From Epiperipatus broadwayi (Eukaryota > Onychophora > Udeonychophora > Euonychophora > Peripatidae): a stretch of DNA of 64,000 bases. Position 1 is the first letter of the stretch; every line of letters begins with the position of its first letter. The notes below the pieces were generated by a model. The model did not search any database and was not told the DNA's origin. It saw nothing but the letters and a program-made list of their open reading frames with translations. The translations under genes and the position numbers were made by a program. Positions 49,238 to 61,565 of this stretch are shown in pieces. Location of the stretch: contig JAQFVV010012420.1 in the NCBI GenBank assembly GCA_028023455.1, forward strand, positions 5,657,770-5,721,769, read 5' to 3'.

Positions 49238-52200
49238 ATGGACAAAGCAGTTGACCCTCAACACCTTTCTTTCAAAATTATAGATTTTTATGGGGAATAC
49301 TGGGAAAACCCCCACGAACATGTCGACAGCTTAACAGATGCTTTCGAAATAACAGACCTAGATAATAAGCAACAAATGGCCATCATTCAGCATCATTTGA
49401 AATCAGTCGCCAAAGACTGGTGGACCATACTGAGAGAAAAACCTAGAACTTTTGAGGAGTACCGTGACAGGCTGCTAAGGACATTCTGGGGCGAGGAAAG
49501 ACAAGAAATAGCATTGCGTAGCCTTATCAAAGAATGCTTTCCCGCAGGGAACCGACTTACCCTAACAAATTTCTTTTCGCAGCAAGCCACCAAGTTTTGT
49601 TCGTTGCACACTTTCAACTGGTCAGATTCCCGAGTTATTCGAATGATAGCATACAATATGCCACAAGAAGTTAGAGGGCTTATGATCAGTAGCCAAATAC
49701 ACACTATTTCTGAGATGACAAAGTTCTTGGAGACAGTAGACCAACACTTCATATCTCCGGCACCAGATAACCGTAAAAGTCAGCCCATTAAAACCATCCA
49801 CCAGATGACGAACCTAATTTCAGAGAAAGAAAACCAGGATCACCAAGCAAGTTACTTATGCCCGGTTATAGAAGTAAATATAGAAGACAACAGGGTTACG
49901 GTTTTGATTGACTCAGGCAGCCAAGCTTCAATCGTATCGGCAGCTTGGATCAATAACCTAAAAAGGACCCGCGAAATCATGCAGTTGCCAACTCGGCCTA
50001 TTCAATTCACATTGGCAAATGGGAAAAAAATGCTAAGTGAAAACCAGCAAGTATGGCTGGAAGTTAAGATAAATCAGAGGTCGGTAGGACATACTTTTCT
50101 GGTGATGACAGGACTTATTTACGATGTGGTGCTCGGCTCCGATTTTTTGGCCCACAATGATGGTGTTATCGATTATGAAAAGGGAAGATGCTCTTTCGGA
50201 AGTGAGGCAGTCGATTTCAAAATATCAATTACCCAGAGACCTGACTACAAAAGTTGTTTGGTCCAGGCAGTCGACCCAGCAGCGATCAGTAAAAAGGTTC
50301 AAGAGTCCATCCTCACGGAACCCAGGGACACAGATCAGATCGGAAAAATACTAAAGAAATATGAAGCTGTTTTTTCTCCTACACCGGGGGAGATTAGAGG
50401 ATATACACACCGGATCCGTGTAAAGGAGGAGACGTACGTTCCGTCGAAAACTTACCCCATACCTTTTCAGTACAGAGGGGAAGTGGAAGCCCAGATTCAT
50501 CAAATGATTGAATGGGGTATTATTGAACGTGGCCCGTCACCTTATAACAACCCGTTGGTCGTGGTAAAAAAGAAAAATGGGAGTTTGCGTTTGTGTTTGG
50601 ATGCACGCAAGTTGAACAGCATTACTATCCCAGAAAGAGATGCTCCTCCATCTATTCAAGAGGTACTGGTGCGGCTGGCTGGTAAAACCATCTTTTCAAC
50701 CTTGGATTTGACCGCGAGCTACTGGCAGTTGAATCTAGACCCTAGGGATCGAAAATATACGGCCTTCCGATATAATGGGTATACTCATATATTTAAAAGG
50801 GTCCCTTTTGGACTCATAAACAGTGGAGCAGGCTTAATGCGCTGTTTGCGGCAGGTCCTTTCCGATGAGATACAGGAGCATATGGTATGTTATATGGATG
50901 ACTTGGTCATCGTTTCAGAAAACCTGCAGGAACATTTGCAACATTTGGAAAGGTTCCTCAGAGAATGCAGAGAAAAAAATATCACCGTAAATTTGGAGAA
51001 GAGCCGTTTTGCTATTGGCGAGATAACTTTCCTGGGCCATATCATCAACCAACATGGTATTAAGGCTCACCCCGATAAAATTGCCGCGATAGAAAATTTC
51101 CCAACACCAACTAAACCGAAGCAGGTCCGATCATTTTTGGGCCTTTGCAACTTCTATCACAAATTCTATCCGAACTTTTCCCAGGAAACTAGAAATCTCG
51201 TAGACCTCATCAAGAAAAACCGCAAGTGGGAATGGACACCTTTTCATGACAAAGAACTCCTACATGTAAAAAAAAAATTTTTACAGGCCGTAATGCTGCA
51301 CCATCCGAATTTTCATCGCCCCTTTTATGTACAAACGGACAGCAGCAAACAAGGACTAGGAGCTATTTTATTTCAAATAAGTGATACCGGAGCTCACCAA
51401 GTTATTTATTTTAGCAGCCGTGCATTGAAGGGGGCGGAAGTCCATTACACTACAACAGAACAAGAAACTCTGGCCATTGTGTGGGCATGCCAGAAATTCC
51501 GGCAATTTCTTTTGGGATCTCAAGTAATCATTATCACCGATCATCGTTGCCTGGAGTTTCTCAACAAGAGTTTCCTGACTAATGACCGTTTAATCAGATG
51601 GAGTTTGACCCTCCAACAATTCCGGTACCAAGTCCAGTACTGTCCAGGGCGGGAAAATATTGTGGCTGACGTATTGAGTCGTCACCCTGTACCGATGAAG
51701 ATACAAAACCCTGAAATCAAGAACCAACCTTTGGAAGTTATGGCCACTACGACATCGAGTTCTGTAGAAACTGAACTGCGGAATTTGAGTTATTGGCAGA
51801 ATATACAGTATTCCCATATCATTCATGATTTGTCCAAACCCTCGGATAAGAATCAGAAGCCACAAAGCAGATACCCCCATTTCCGGATTGAGGGAGGCAC
51901 ATTACGAACCCGGACCAAGGATTACAGTGCTCCTTGGAAAATCGTGGTACCCAATAGGTTTAGGGCCCCTATAATTAAACATATACACCAATCCCTGGGA
52001 CATTATGGACCCAGGAAGATTGAAGAAGTGGCCCGTCGCCAATTTTACTGGCCGGGAATGTATCACCATATCACTTCCATAATCAGACAGTGCGATACCT
52101 GCACGACTACTAAAGCTCCCAACAAGTCCTACACGGGGAAAATAAAACCTGTGATGGCTACGAGACCGAACGAGATCCTTGCAATAGACCACTATGGTCC

Positions 52201-52981
52201 CTTGCCCAAATTCAAAACATTTCAGTATTTGTTGGTATCATATGATATTTTTTCCAAGTATGTTAAGGTTTACCCAGTGCGGTCTACAAACACCAGAAAC
52301 GTAACTCGGGTTCTTCAGGAAAAACAATTTCAAGAGGTAGGTAAACCCGAAACCATACTTTCCGACCATGGTTCGGCATTCACCTCGAAAGAATGGAAAA
52401 ACTGGGTAAAGAAGCAGAATGTAAACCATCGCCTAACATCAATCAGAAACCCACAATCAAACCCGTGCGAGAGAGTCATGAGAGAAATCAGTCGACTTTT
52501 TCGTGTGTGTTTATCAACGGATCACCGGAAGTGGGTAGAGAAACTTCAATATGTCATGGATTGCATCAATCATACCATGAACGAATCCACGGGATTCCCA
52601 CCCACGCGTCTTCACTATGGTAGACCATGCCCGGATATTTTCCCTACGCTATCACCAAAGCGTGAAGTACATATAAATCCCAGCATGGATCAAGACATGG
52701 CCCGGCAACAATTGGAGCGCATGGCACAAAATAGAATTAAAAGAGGAGGAAGGCAACATCACAATTTTAAAAGGGGGGATCAAGTCTGGCTAAGATCTCC
52801 ACGAGTCAGTAATGTACCTAGGAAGGAATTCAAAAAATTCTTCCCTCTGTATAGCGGGCCATATGAGATAGTGGACGAATGCCATGAAAACGCTTTTCTA
52901 CTGGAAGGGAAGGGTCTACGAGGTATTTACAATGCGAGACAATTAAAGCCTTATATACCTCCTGACCCAGGGAGAACATAG
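49238..52981 (+). CDS. Ty3/gypsy Gag-Pol polyprotein, intact
   Basis: A single uninterrupted frame. I choose ATG at 49238 (AGAATGG, good Kozak context), giving about 1247 residues; the frame is open a little further 5' from a TTG at 49223. Numbering from that TTG: a Gag (Retrotrans_gag-like) region at about 15-176 with the W..F......W.E pattern; an aspartic protease with DSG at 230-232; reverse transcriptase at about 400-590 with Asp495 in LDLTASYW and YMDD at 557-560; RNase H at about 700-825 with Asp706, an ETLA-type Glu near 748 and Asp773; an integrase zinc-binding domain with His922/His927 and Cys957/Cys960; a catalytic core with Asp989, Asp1048 and Glu1083; and a GPY module at 1212-1214. 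PR-RT-RH-IN order defines Ty3/gypsy. No CCHC zinc knuckle lies between Gag and protease, and there is no env. All catalytic residues are present, so the enzyme set looks functional. Confidence 0.95.
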   Translation: MDKAVDPQHLSFKIIDFYGEYWENPHEHVDSLTDAFEITDLDNKQQMAIIQHHLKSVAKDWWTILREKPRTFEEYRDRLLRTFWGEERQEIALRSLIKECFPAGNRLTLTNFFSQQATKFCSLHTFNWSDSRVIRMIAYNMPQEVRGLMISSQIHTISEMTKFLETVDQHFISPAPDNRKSQPIKTIHQMTNLISEKENQDHQASYLCPVIEVNIEDNRVTVLIDSGSQASIVSAAWINNLKRTREIMQLPTRPIQFTLANGKKMLSENQQVWLEVKINQRSVGHTFLVMTGLIYDVVLGSDFLAHNDGVIDYEKGRCSFGSEAVDFKISITQRPDYKSCLVQAVDPAAISKKVQESILTEPRDTDQIGKILKKYEAVFSPTPGEIRGYTHRIRVKEETYVPSKTYPIPFQYRGEVEAQIHQMIEWGIIERGPSPYNNPLVVVKKKNGSLRLCLDARKLNSITIPERDAPPSIQEVLVRLAGKTIFSTLDLTASYWQLNLDPRDRKYTAFRYNGYTHIFKRVPFGLINSGAGLMRCLRQVLSDEIQEHMVCYMDDLVIVSENLQEHLQHLERFLRECREKNITVNLEKSRFAIGEITFLGHIINQHGIKAHPDKIAAIENFPTPTKPKQVRSFLGLCNFYHKFYPNFSQETRNLVDLIKKNRKWEWTPFHDKELLHVKKKFLQAVMLHHPNFHRPFYVQTDSSKQGLGAILFQISDTGAHQVIYFSSRALKGAEVHYTTTEQETLAIVWACQKFRQFLLGSQVIIITDHRCLEFLNKSFLTNDRLIRWSLTLQQFRYQVQYCPGRENIVADVLSRHPVPMKIQNPEIKNQPLEVMATTTSSSVETELRNLSYWQNIQYSHIIHDLSKPSDKNQKPQSRYPHFRIEGGTLRTRTKDYSAPWKIVVPNRFRAPIIKHIHQSLGHYGPRKIEEVARRQFYWPGMYHHITSIIRQCDTCTTTKAPNKSYTGKIKPVMATRPNEILAIDHYGPLPKFKTFQYLLVSYDIFSKYVKVYPVRSTNTRNVTRVLQEKQFQEVGKPETILSDHGSAFTSKEWKNWVKKQNVNHRLTSIRNPQSNPCERVMREISRLFRVCLSTDHRKWVEKLQYVMDCINHTMNESTGFPPTRLHYGRPCPDIFPTLSPKREVHINPSMDQDMARQQLERMAQNRIKRGGRQHHNFKRGDQVWLRSPRVSNVPRKEFKKFFPLYSGPYEIVDECHENAFLLEGKGLRGIYNARQLKPYIPPDPGRT

Positions 52982-53216
52982 AAAACAAACAGTAATTTTG
53001 GGATAACCCGGTAGACGACCACTATGTTATAAATGTTTCAGATGATGAGTAAAGACCAATGGACATTAATATACAAATGATTGATAAAATGTATCATTCC
53101 ACACCCATGTTTAGGTTCAAACTCTCACCCAGACTGTTCTCCAAAGTCGATCAACTTTGTAATGAAATGTAAGTCAGTAAAATATGTATAAACATTTTTT
53201 TTTGTTATTTTTTTTT
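52982..53216 (+). other. 3' untranslated internal region of the gypsy element
   Basis: About 235 bp between the Gag-Pol stop and the polypurine tract. No further frame and no envelope-like ORF is present. Confidence 0.7.
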
Positions 53217-53229
53217 AAGTAGGAAGAAA
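53217..53229 (+). promoter_or_regulatory. polypurine tract
   Basis: AAGTAGGAAGAAA immediately precedes the 3' LTR. It is purine except for one T, and its position is exactly where plus-strand synthesis should be primed. Confidence 0.75.
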
Positions 53230-55231
53230 TGAAACAGACAGATCGAAGAATCGATCTTAGTTTCATGATTGTCATTTAAGAACGGTAATTCTAAACCACT
53301 ATTTACCCGCAATGAGACTTTTTCTATTCCAAGCCACATAGATTTTAAGTTATTTATTTTGTGTTTGTTTAAAAAGAATTTAATGTAAAGAATATGAGTA
53401 TAAATGTCACAAATCATGGTGAATAATATTCGTGTGTGTGTGGCTTGTGGATTTATATTAGCTCAATTTAAAAGTTTCAATTGCGTGTATATTTTCTTTA
53501 AATTTTAATTTTGCAAATTATACAAAGTCATTTAAAAATGCTGATCAAAAGTCACATTCCTTTGATCAGTATTTTTAATCAAAATCTTACTTGAACAAAT
53601 GTATAGAATAATTAGTTTGTACTTCGATAAATTAAGATAATGAATGTATATTTTTGTATTCACGAATTCCGATGTAATTGTTTTGTCAATTTAGAATCAT
53701 GTATTAAATTTAAAAATAAATGAGAAACGTAGAACGCTTATCAAGAAAGGCAAATGCTATTGTATAGTCAAATTAGATATTGCTGGAGGCCAAAATCAAA
53801 GGAGGCGGCAGAAAGGTCAACCGTAGCCATCTTAAATATAATATAGACACTCTAACTTTTGACTTGGCTGTGTTTGGATCGTCTCAAACTACAGCAAAGT
53901 AGTTGTTCCAGAGAAATCACTTGAACCGTTATTAAGAAGTTGCCCGGTAAACTGAAATCATGATGGGCTAAGTCCAAGAAGCTGATTCCTGTTCTGCCAA
54001 TTTAAATCTTTCGTACCGCTGATCTGTAATGTTTTCCGTGCTTCCAGTCTTCCAAATTCACACATTTAAATTAACCATGCCGTTCTAAGAAATTCAAAAT
54101 GCGCGCCTACGTTCTTCATACATATCACCGCAAGAAGAAAAGCCGGACGAAGAAAGAATGGTAACTTTTGTTACATGAACTTTTTAACTTTCCTCTCAGT
54201 AATAATTTTATATTTAATCTGTTAATCAAAGTAATTGCATGTAAATTTCTTGCTTTCCATTTGAAAATGTTACACTAAAACCTGTCAGTAAATTTCTTCT
54301 CTAATATTTCGGTGTGTGCTCTAGTCTTTAGATGATAATTATTAATATTTGTGCCTACTAATAATCCATTTGTGAATACATTTATATTTTTACTATTACT
54401 TATTTTACAAACAAAACGATGCCAATAATAATATTTCTCAACTCTAATTAAAGTCAGTAAAGTTATCTCATAATATTTATTATATTCATTTTAAAAGTAA
54501 TTTTCTTGTATCGAATTAAAAATCGTCATTTATGTTGAGTTGAGAAATATTCAAGTATTTTTATTGTTTCTTTTACTTTGTCATGATATTTTAATCTATA
54601 CTCCAAATCTCAAATACTTAAAAGTCTAAAATTTTATTATAATCTTTTGTTATATATTATTACGGAGTAAGAATAATAATTTATTATTACCTTCCGAACA
54701 ATCTGGGGAGTTATGGGTTTCAGAGTAAATTTAATTAATTATTACTTTTGCGATCGTTTGATTTCGCCATGTTTTATTGAATAGTTATATCGGACTGTTG
54801 CGTAAAAAAATGTTACGGAGAGAAAGGGTTTTATATAATTTCGTTTTAAAATCCACTTCCGGTCACTCTTCCTCGATGTTACTGTGGCAATGCCTTTACC
54901 TTCGCTTAAGTTGGCGTCTCGTTTTACTACCACATGGAGAGAAAGAAATTCTTCTCCAGGTAATCTCTTGGATCACCGGGGTTCGAAAATGAGCCCGGCT
55001 GGTTGTAGTGTCCCGGATCTACTTGGGGGCATTAAGACTTGTCAAAGTACAAGCCGCCCGGTATTCCGTCAATGCACCGCAAGTTATTATTTGTAGTATA
55101 CATTAATCCCTGCAACCATCAGTACATCAGTATTATATATATTTTTATATAAAATCGCCTCCCATTTATCCGTATGCGCAATGGTTTGAAACTATTAAAA
55201 TAAAACAACTTAATAAAAACTAGTAGATAAA
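53230..55231 (+). mobile_element. 3' LTR of Ty3/gypsy retrotransposon, shorter than 5' LTR
   Basis: It starts TGAAACAGACAG and follows the 5' LTR nearly base for base to 55231, where identity stops abruptly at TAGTAGATAAA. It lacks a 20-bp segment that is present in the 5' LTR near 45675-45700 (bounded there by GGCGG and GGCAGAAAGG), plus a few small indels. The last 550 bp of the 5' LTR (47124-47673) have no counterpart after 55231, so the 3' end appears truncated, and no target duplication can be identified. Confidence 0.85.
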
Positions 55232-58200
55232 AGAATTTCAGTTCATTTCTTAAATTTTTGCCCCTCCTAAAGAGTTTTAAAAGAAAAAAGGAAAAGTTTT
55301 ATTTAAAAAAATCACTGCCGCAGAATTTAGTAAGATTTATTTTCAGGTCAATGCTGTTTTACAAGATGAAAAAGATTTAAAAAGAATTCTAAGAAGGTGT
55401 GATTATATTTTTTTATATATTTTAAATTTCATATCATTAAAAGTTACTATCTCTTTTTCTGGAGATATTCAAAATTATTAAAGCATGTCAGATATATGTG
55501 TGTAATGTGATGTGTGTATATCTATATAAATTATTTGATAAGCGGATTTTATTTTGTTGACAAATTGCTTATTGATATGAGTGTTTCACACATGTCTGAA
55601 ATTAAAAGAATTGCTATAAATATATATTGTTCCTATTGAAATTTGACATGTATTTTGGTATGTGGTAATATGTGAGTCATAATTTTTTTTTTCTTGATTG
55701 ATTGATTTTTGGATAGTGAATATATTCAATTATGAAACATTGAATGGTGTTGCTATAACAACAATAATATTAATATAAAATTGTTTATTATTAATTGTAT
55801 TGACTTTATTCATTTAAAAGAAGAAAAATAACTATATGAATAATAAAGCATATAGTTTGGATTAAGTTATTTTTTTTGTTATATGTATAAATGTTTAATA
55901 TTTCAGATGTCCTTTTTATTTGTATGATATTATACTAAGGAAATATGTATAAAAATATTTTTCAAGTGTAATATATTGAAAATGTAGTGTAAATTGTTTA
56001 TTTTTATTAAAATGAAAACTATTATTGGAATTGTAAAATGTAAGCTTTTGTTATATATAACAATTCTAAAATATTTATTTATATTTGACATTATTGTGTA
56101 ATACTTTTTACTTATGAAACACTACTGAAAATTGCTTAAAAGTGTTAATATAGAGGCTTACTATAGTTATACTGACATTAAGAAGAAAAACTTATAAATA
56201 AAACTGAATAGTTTGAACTCATTCTTCCTTTTCATGATTTTGTTTTAAACAGAAGCACATATAACTTTCTTTATATTTTTTTATTTACCTTAAAAGTATA
56301 TACCTGACTGAACAAAACGGAGGGGTAAGAAACAACAGTGTCTGCTCATGGACTGGGACAGCTTATTGAGAAAATTTTATAAAGAAGCAACAATAAATTA
56401 TAAAAGAAAAAAATCATCAGAATTGCTTCATTATATCACGAACCATCAGAATATTTATATCTTTTGAAATGAATGTTGTCTATGTTTTAAAAATGAATAC
56501 AAATGTTAAAAAGTGTACAAGAGTCATATTTAACTGTCTATGTAATTTTATTAGATCGATGGATCAAATTTTTCTAAGATACGAATCAGCTTAATTTTCC
56601 ATCATATCATTCTAGATAAAACTAGCATTTTTTCATACATAATATTTTGAAACAATACTTGTTCATTAAAGAATATCTCTTCATATCATCATGAATATAA
56701 TCTAATACTTATGGGTGCAACATCATATTAACTAAATAATTATTATATGAAATAATTTGGATATGTATACAAAACATTGGAATTGATAAAATGTACTTTG
56801 GAGTTAAAAGAAATTGTTCACAAATAAATTTTATCTTATCTGGAACAAAGTCATACTATTGGTTTATAGTTTTGAAATAAACATCAGAACTATGATGTCA
56901 ATTTAGAAATACAGCATTTAAAGACTCTCATTCAGGACATTTATTTATATTTGTCATTATTATTGATATATATATATTTGACTATCTTCATTTTACAGGT
57001 TAACTTATTTATTGATGAATAAGAAATAGTTTTATATAAGAAATGTTTTCCTAAATTTAAATTTATATTTTGTTGTATAGTAATTATTATTTAAATTTAA
57101 ATTTAATCAATTTTTTTAGTGATTATAAAGTGACTTTGAATATATCCCTTATATTAGGAGTTCAAAAGAATTTTATTGCAATAAGTATTAGCTTTATTTT
57201 GTTCTCTGAAATTTTACTAACAAAGAACTAAATTCACCTTTGTGTGTGTGTATATATATATCACGTAAGAAGATGTGTATGTTAAAATCTCTTGCATTTT
57301 TGAAAGTAGAAACATCCTGACATATTTCGTATTACATAGACATGCATATTTAGTATTTACTAAATAACTGGATATTAATAGGCAATCACATATGTAAATA
57401 TAGAATTAATGTCAATCGATGATTTATAGTACATGCTACTAGATCATATGTGTATATATTGATTATTTACAACCTATTTATTATACAGTATATATTATAA
57501 AATTGATATTCATTTTATTAATAAATATTAATTTAATTTAAATCAAATAAACTTGTCTGATTATTGTTCCATTGTGCAATATGAATTTATTGATTAATAA
57601 CATTCAAGTGAGACAAGATAAACTGACTATATCATAAAAAATTATTTGAAATAACTATATCACATAATCCAGAAATCACATTACAGGAATGGTGAGTATG
57701 ATTATATTATTTGTTTTATATTGAATTCATCGACTAGATATAAACTTTATATGATAATCATAATCTAAATTATTATTGTTTAGATAAAAACTGTATTGAG
57801 TTCATGGTTGGTCAATAATATCTTAATATTATTCAATTATAAAGCTGACAGTTATATACTTTCTTCTATTATGAATCAGAATGATTTATTTTAATCTTAT
57901 TTAAATTTAATTGATGTGGATTAAAAATCCAATTAACTATTAAATTTTAATTTTCACACTTGATTATAATAAATGTGAATAATTATTTTTATATGTCTTG
58001 ATTGTTATAATATACATTTAATAATTTAGTTACAAGAAATTTAAAATAAATTGATATGATTAGTTAATTGTACTTAAGTAAAAATTTAATAAAAATCTAT
58101 TGTTTTTTTATATACTGTATGATTGGTTATTATAGATTTAAATTTATCTAATAGGTTCATTGACATTACATCCTTACTAGGTATTTCATTTTATTATAAC

Positions 58201-58352
58201 TAGCTTAATTAGCAGCATGGATGAGTTAGTATTATTTATCATTTTATTAAAATAGGATTAAAAATTAATTATTGGGTCATGTAGTTATAAATATTGTAAA
58301 CTTATATGACATACTAAAGCTGTTATCACCATCATTCATGAATAATTTTATT
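55232..58352. other. AT-rich non-coding DNA
   Basis: No gene is supported between the truncated LTR and the next element. Short TA and TG runs occur (for example about 57240-57260), with nothing else recognisable. Confidence 0.55.
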
Positions 58353-58359
58353 TAAATAT

Positions 58360-59581
58360 GGGTACTCATCTTATAGCTAAACATTCGAACCCGCATTTTC
58401 TATAATACAACTTTTTTTTTGTGCTACAGAATGCAGGCCACTATGTCATGTCGCAGTACAGCATGTATGTCGCATCACAGCAAATACATTTTCCAAATTT
58501 GCACAGTTTATAAAATAGTTACGGCTTGATGAGAGAGTTTTTATTTCAATTGGATGGAAATGTTGTTTTCATTGGTTTTTTTTTTATTTTAAAGTATTGA
58601 AATGTTCAGAATTTTTAAAGTAATAATTCTAAGACTTTTTACAATGTACTCTGTTGAAGTTTTAATTGGGAAAATGTTAAATATCTATGTTTTTAGTGAG
58701 TTGCAATTAGGTAACATGTCAAGTAACATACTGTTCGTAACATTCCATGAGACAAAGAAGATTCTACCATGTGTATATTTTTGAATTAAAAAAGAGCGGT
58801 ACCAAAAAAATATCCAGTAAGAAAAGTACAAATATACATGATTTTTTGTAAATTTCATAAAAAGCAAATATTATAAACATGTTTAATAAGTAAAGAAGAC
58901 ATTTATATGTGTTTGTTGTTGTTTAAAAAAGTTTGAGTTTCTTTCTTTTGTCCGAGTACAGTTACGATTTTGAATTATTTTATTTTAGCATTACAAACAA
59001 CAGAACACTAACTAAAACTAACCCTAACCCTAAAACTAACCCTAAACCTAACCCTAAAACTAACCCTAAACCTAACCATAACAACTTTTACTTTTTATTG
59101 TCATTCTATTTGAAGTAAAAAATAGCCGTAATATCTCTTTGTCTGTAAAAAAAAAAAAAAAAAAAAGTAAAACGAAGACTAAAAAAATAAAAAATAGACT
59201 AAGAAATTTTACTTTTTATTACGATTATTATTTTTTAGTTAAACAACAACAACAAAAAAAGTCATAACACAAGTAAAAAAATATCCGATAGAAAATTGAT
59301 AAAAAAAAAGCCGTAACACAATTAAAAAAATATACGATAGAAAAAACACGAATCAAATTGTAATTTGTTGATTTTATTTTACATTTATTATTATCATTTA
59401 AATTGTATACATTAATAAAAAATAATATTTATAAAAGACGATTTTGTTTTGTTTTTATTTTCGCATTACAAAAAAGCACAGCAAAATTATTATAATCAAC
59501 GGCCCGGGAATGGTCATATTTTATAATTTTAGTGTGAAAACGGCACCATCCAATGGCATCTTTATCTATAAGACAAGCACC
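58360..59581. mobile_element. non-autonomous TIR element with telomere-like array, copy 2
   Basis: This 1222-bp element is flanked by a perfect 7-bp duplication TAAATAT (58353-58359 and 59582-59588). It matches copy 1 at 19285-20530 along its length with substitutions and small indels. Its left terminus has lost about 50 bp of the inverted repeat that copy 1 retains, jumping from CTTATAGCTAAA straight to the CATTCGAACCC block. Its right terminus is fuller than that of copy 1, with an extra CACCATCCAATGG. Together the copies define the full ends. No transposase frame is present. Confidence 0.82.
59008..59079 (+). repeat. degenerate telomere-like hexamer array, copy 2
   Basis: About 12 hexamers of AACCCT, AAAACT and AAACCT type, shorter than the 18 in copy 1, at the same relative place in the element. 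Confidence 0.85.
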
Positions 59582-59588
59582 TAAATAT

Positions 59589-61565
59589 GAATATCTAAAT
59601 CTAATATAAGTTTGTATTTTTATAAGCAATGTTTGATTGGTTAGGTATATTAGAATTTAGTTGTTTAATGATTTATTGTTGGCTTTCTATCTTAAGCATA
59701 TATCATTGTTTTGGGACAATGATATTTGATTTAATTGTATTTATTTTAATCCTATTTTAAGTAAGGTTTGTATTTAGATATTTGAAGTGATGAATTTGTT
59801 TGGTTTCTATTTATTCTTAATGCTGTTGAACTCATGATACTATAATAAAAATTATCATCACTGTTTTGTTTTGATATGTGATTAGATAAAGGATTACATT
59901 CTGAAAAATTATTTTAATTGGTGTTCATTTAACATAATTTATTATATTAAATTTATTAAGAATGATACTATTATTCCCAAGGCATTATAAAATTAATATT
60001 ATTTTATTTATTTACATTTTAATCAATGATAAATGATGTCCAACTTCAGTGCTCATTTTCACTCTTATACATAGGATGACCAATGGCTGAACTATATTTT
60101 ATTCAGGTTATATTAAAGTTATTATTTGTGTTTACATATTTTTGAACTGGTGCAAGTGCTGCCTAAATAATTGGGGCTATAATAGAGGTTAGCACACACA
60201 CACGCATTTATTCTATCACAAATAGTGCTACAGTAATAATTAAACAGGATCACTCTATCATGATTTTGTCATAACCAATTTGGTACAAATGGCTTTTAAA
60301 TTTGTAATGCATTAAAAGAGTACACCCTCATTTATATCCTGTTATAAATGGCACTTTAAGGACAATAATAAGTTATTTCATCATCATCTTTTCATGTCAG
60401 TTATAAAATACTGTCCAAATCTATAGGGCAACTTTTTATTCTGATGAATGTATAATTTATATGCTGCATGAGCTAGAAACTTTATTAATACTTATGGGAT
60501 TTGTAATTTAAGATTACAGAATTATGTTTGATGGAAAAAAAACATGTATGAAAACCTAATTTCCTCACTCACAATCTAAATTTATTTGGTTAGTAAATAT
60601 TGCTAGCTTTTATGACTAAATCTATCATTGATAAATAATTCTGGTAGTATGAATTGATGTTCAGTTATGTAGACCTATCTGACTAGTATAAAACAAGCAA
60701 ATAAAGTGAGGATTTTTTAATTTAATAAATATTTTATTTATGTACCTAGAATGTAAGTCATAAAATTGCATATAAGAATAACATTAACTTATAATAACTA
60801 GTATATGTGTATTTACACTATTGGTGATGTTAAACAAGATACTTAGCTTGAATTAAAGGAAGATACATGTTCAGCTTAATTTTGATGATAATTTAATATT
60901 GAAAAATATTAACTTATCATGGTCTATATTGGGGTTAAACCTAAGTATCAGTCAATAATTATTTATCCTTTTATAGTATAAGGCAGTACCTTTTTAGTGA
61001 ATTTGTAAATGTGATTGTTTATTTTACATAATACTATTCACGAAATCATCCTTTAACATTTGTATATGACATAAGTTAAATGAAATTAAAGACAAATACT
61101 TGAAGACATAATTGAAACATTTAAATATTCACTAAACTGGATGAAGTGATACAAATTGGTATAAGAATTTGTAGATATACAAAATGAAATGATAATAGCA
61201 CTAAGAATTTGACTGCAATCCTTGGAATAATCCAATATAGTCTATTCCATACTACTTTTAGTGTAACTCTTTTATATATATATGATAGGTAATTCACAAT
61301 TATATAATCCACTTTCGATACATATATGAATCTATCCAAATGTACATTTTAATAATCACTGATTCCTCTGTTATCTAATAAGCTTGTAGTATCATAATTC
61401 CTGTTAGTACCAGCTATGAATATTCATCTATTTATTTTCCACAAACATCATAATATAGGTATTAGAATTCCAACATGTGGATAATAAGTATGTTTCCAGT
61501 GGGATGTAATAAAATACTACATCTTATAGGTTGTGTTACAGTCTTATGACTAAAGCTAGGTATAT
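59589..61565. other. AT-rich non-coding DNA
   Basis: No gene is supported. A short CA run at about 60194-60204 is the only simple repeat noted. Confidence 0.55.

Noticed and set aside
49393-52623. Several open frames of 60-119 codons inside the gypsy element, mostly antisense.
   Set aside because: They are shadows of the intact Gag-Pol frame.
52982-53216. An envelope gene that would make the gypsy element retrovirus-like.
   Set aside because: Only about 235 bp lie between the Gag-Pol stop and the polypurine tract, with no open frame of note.
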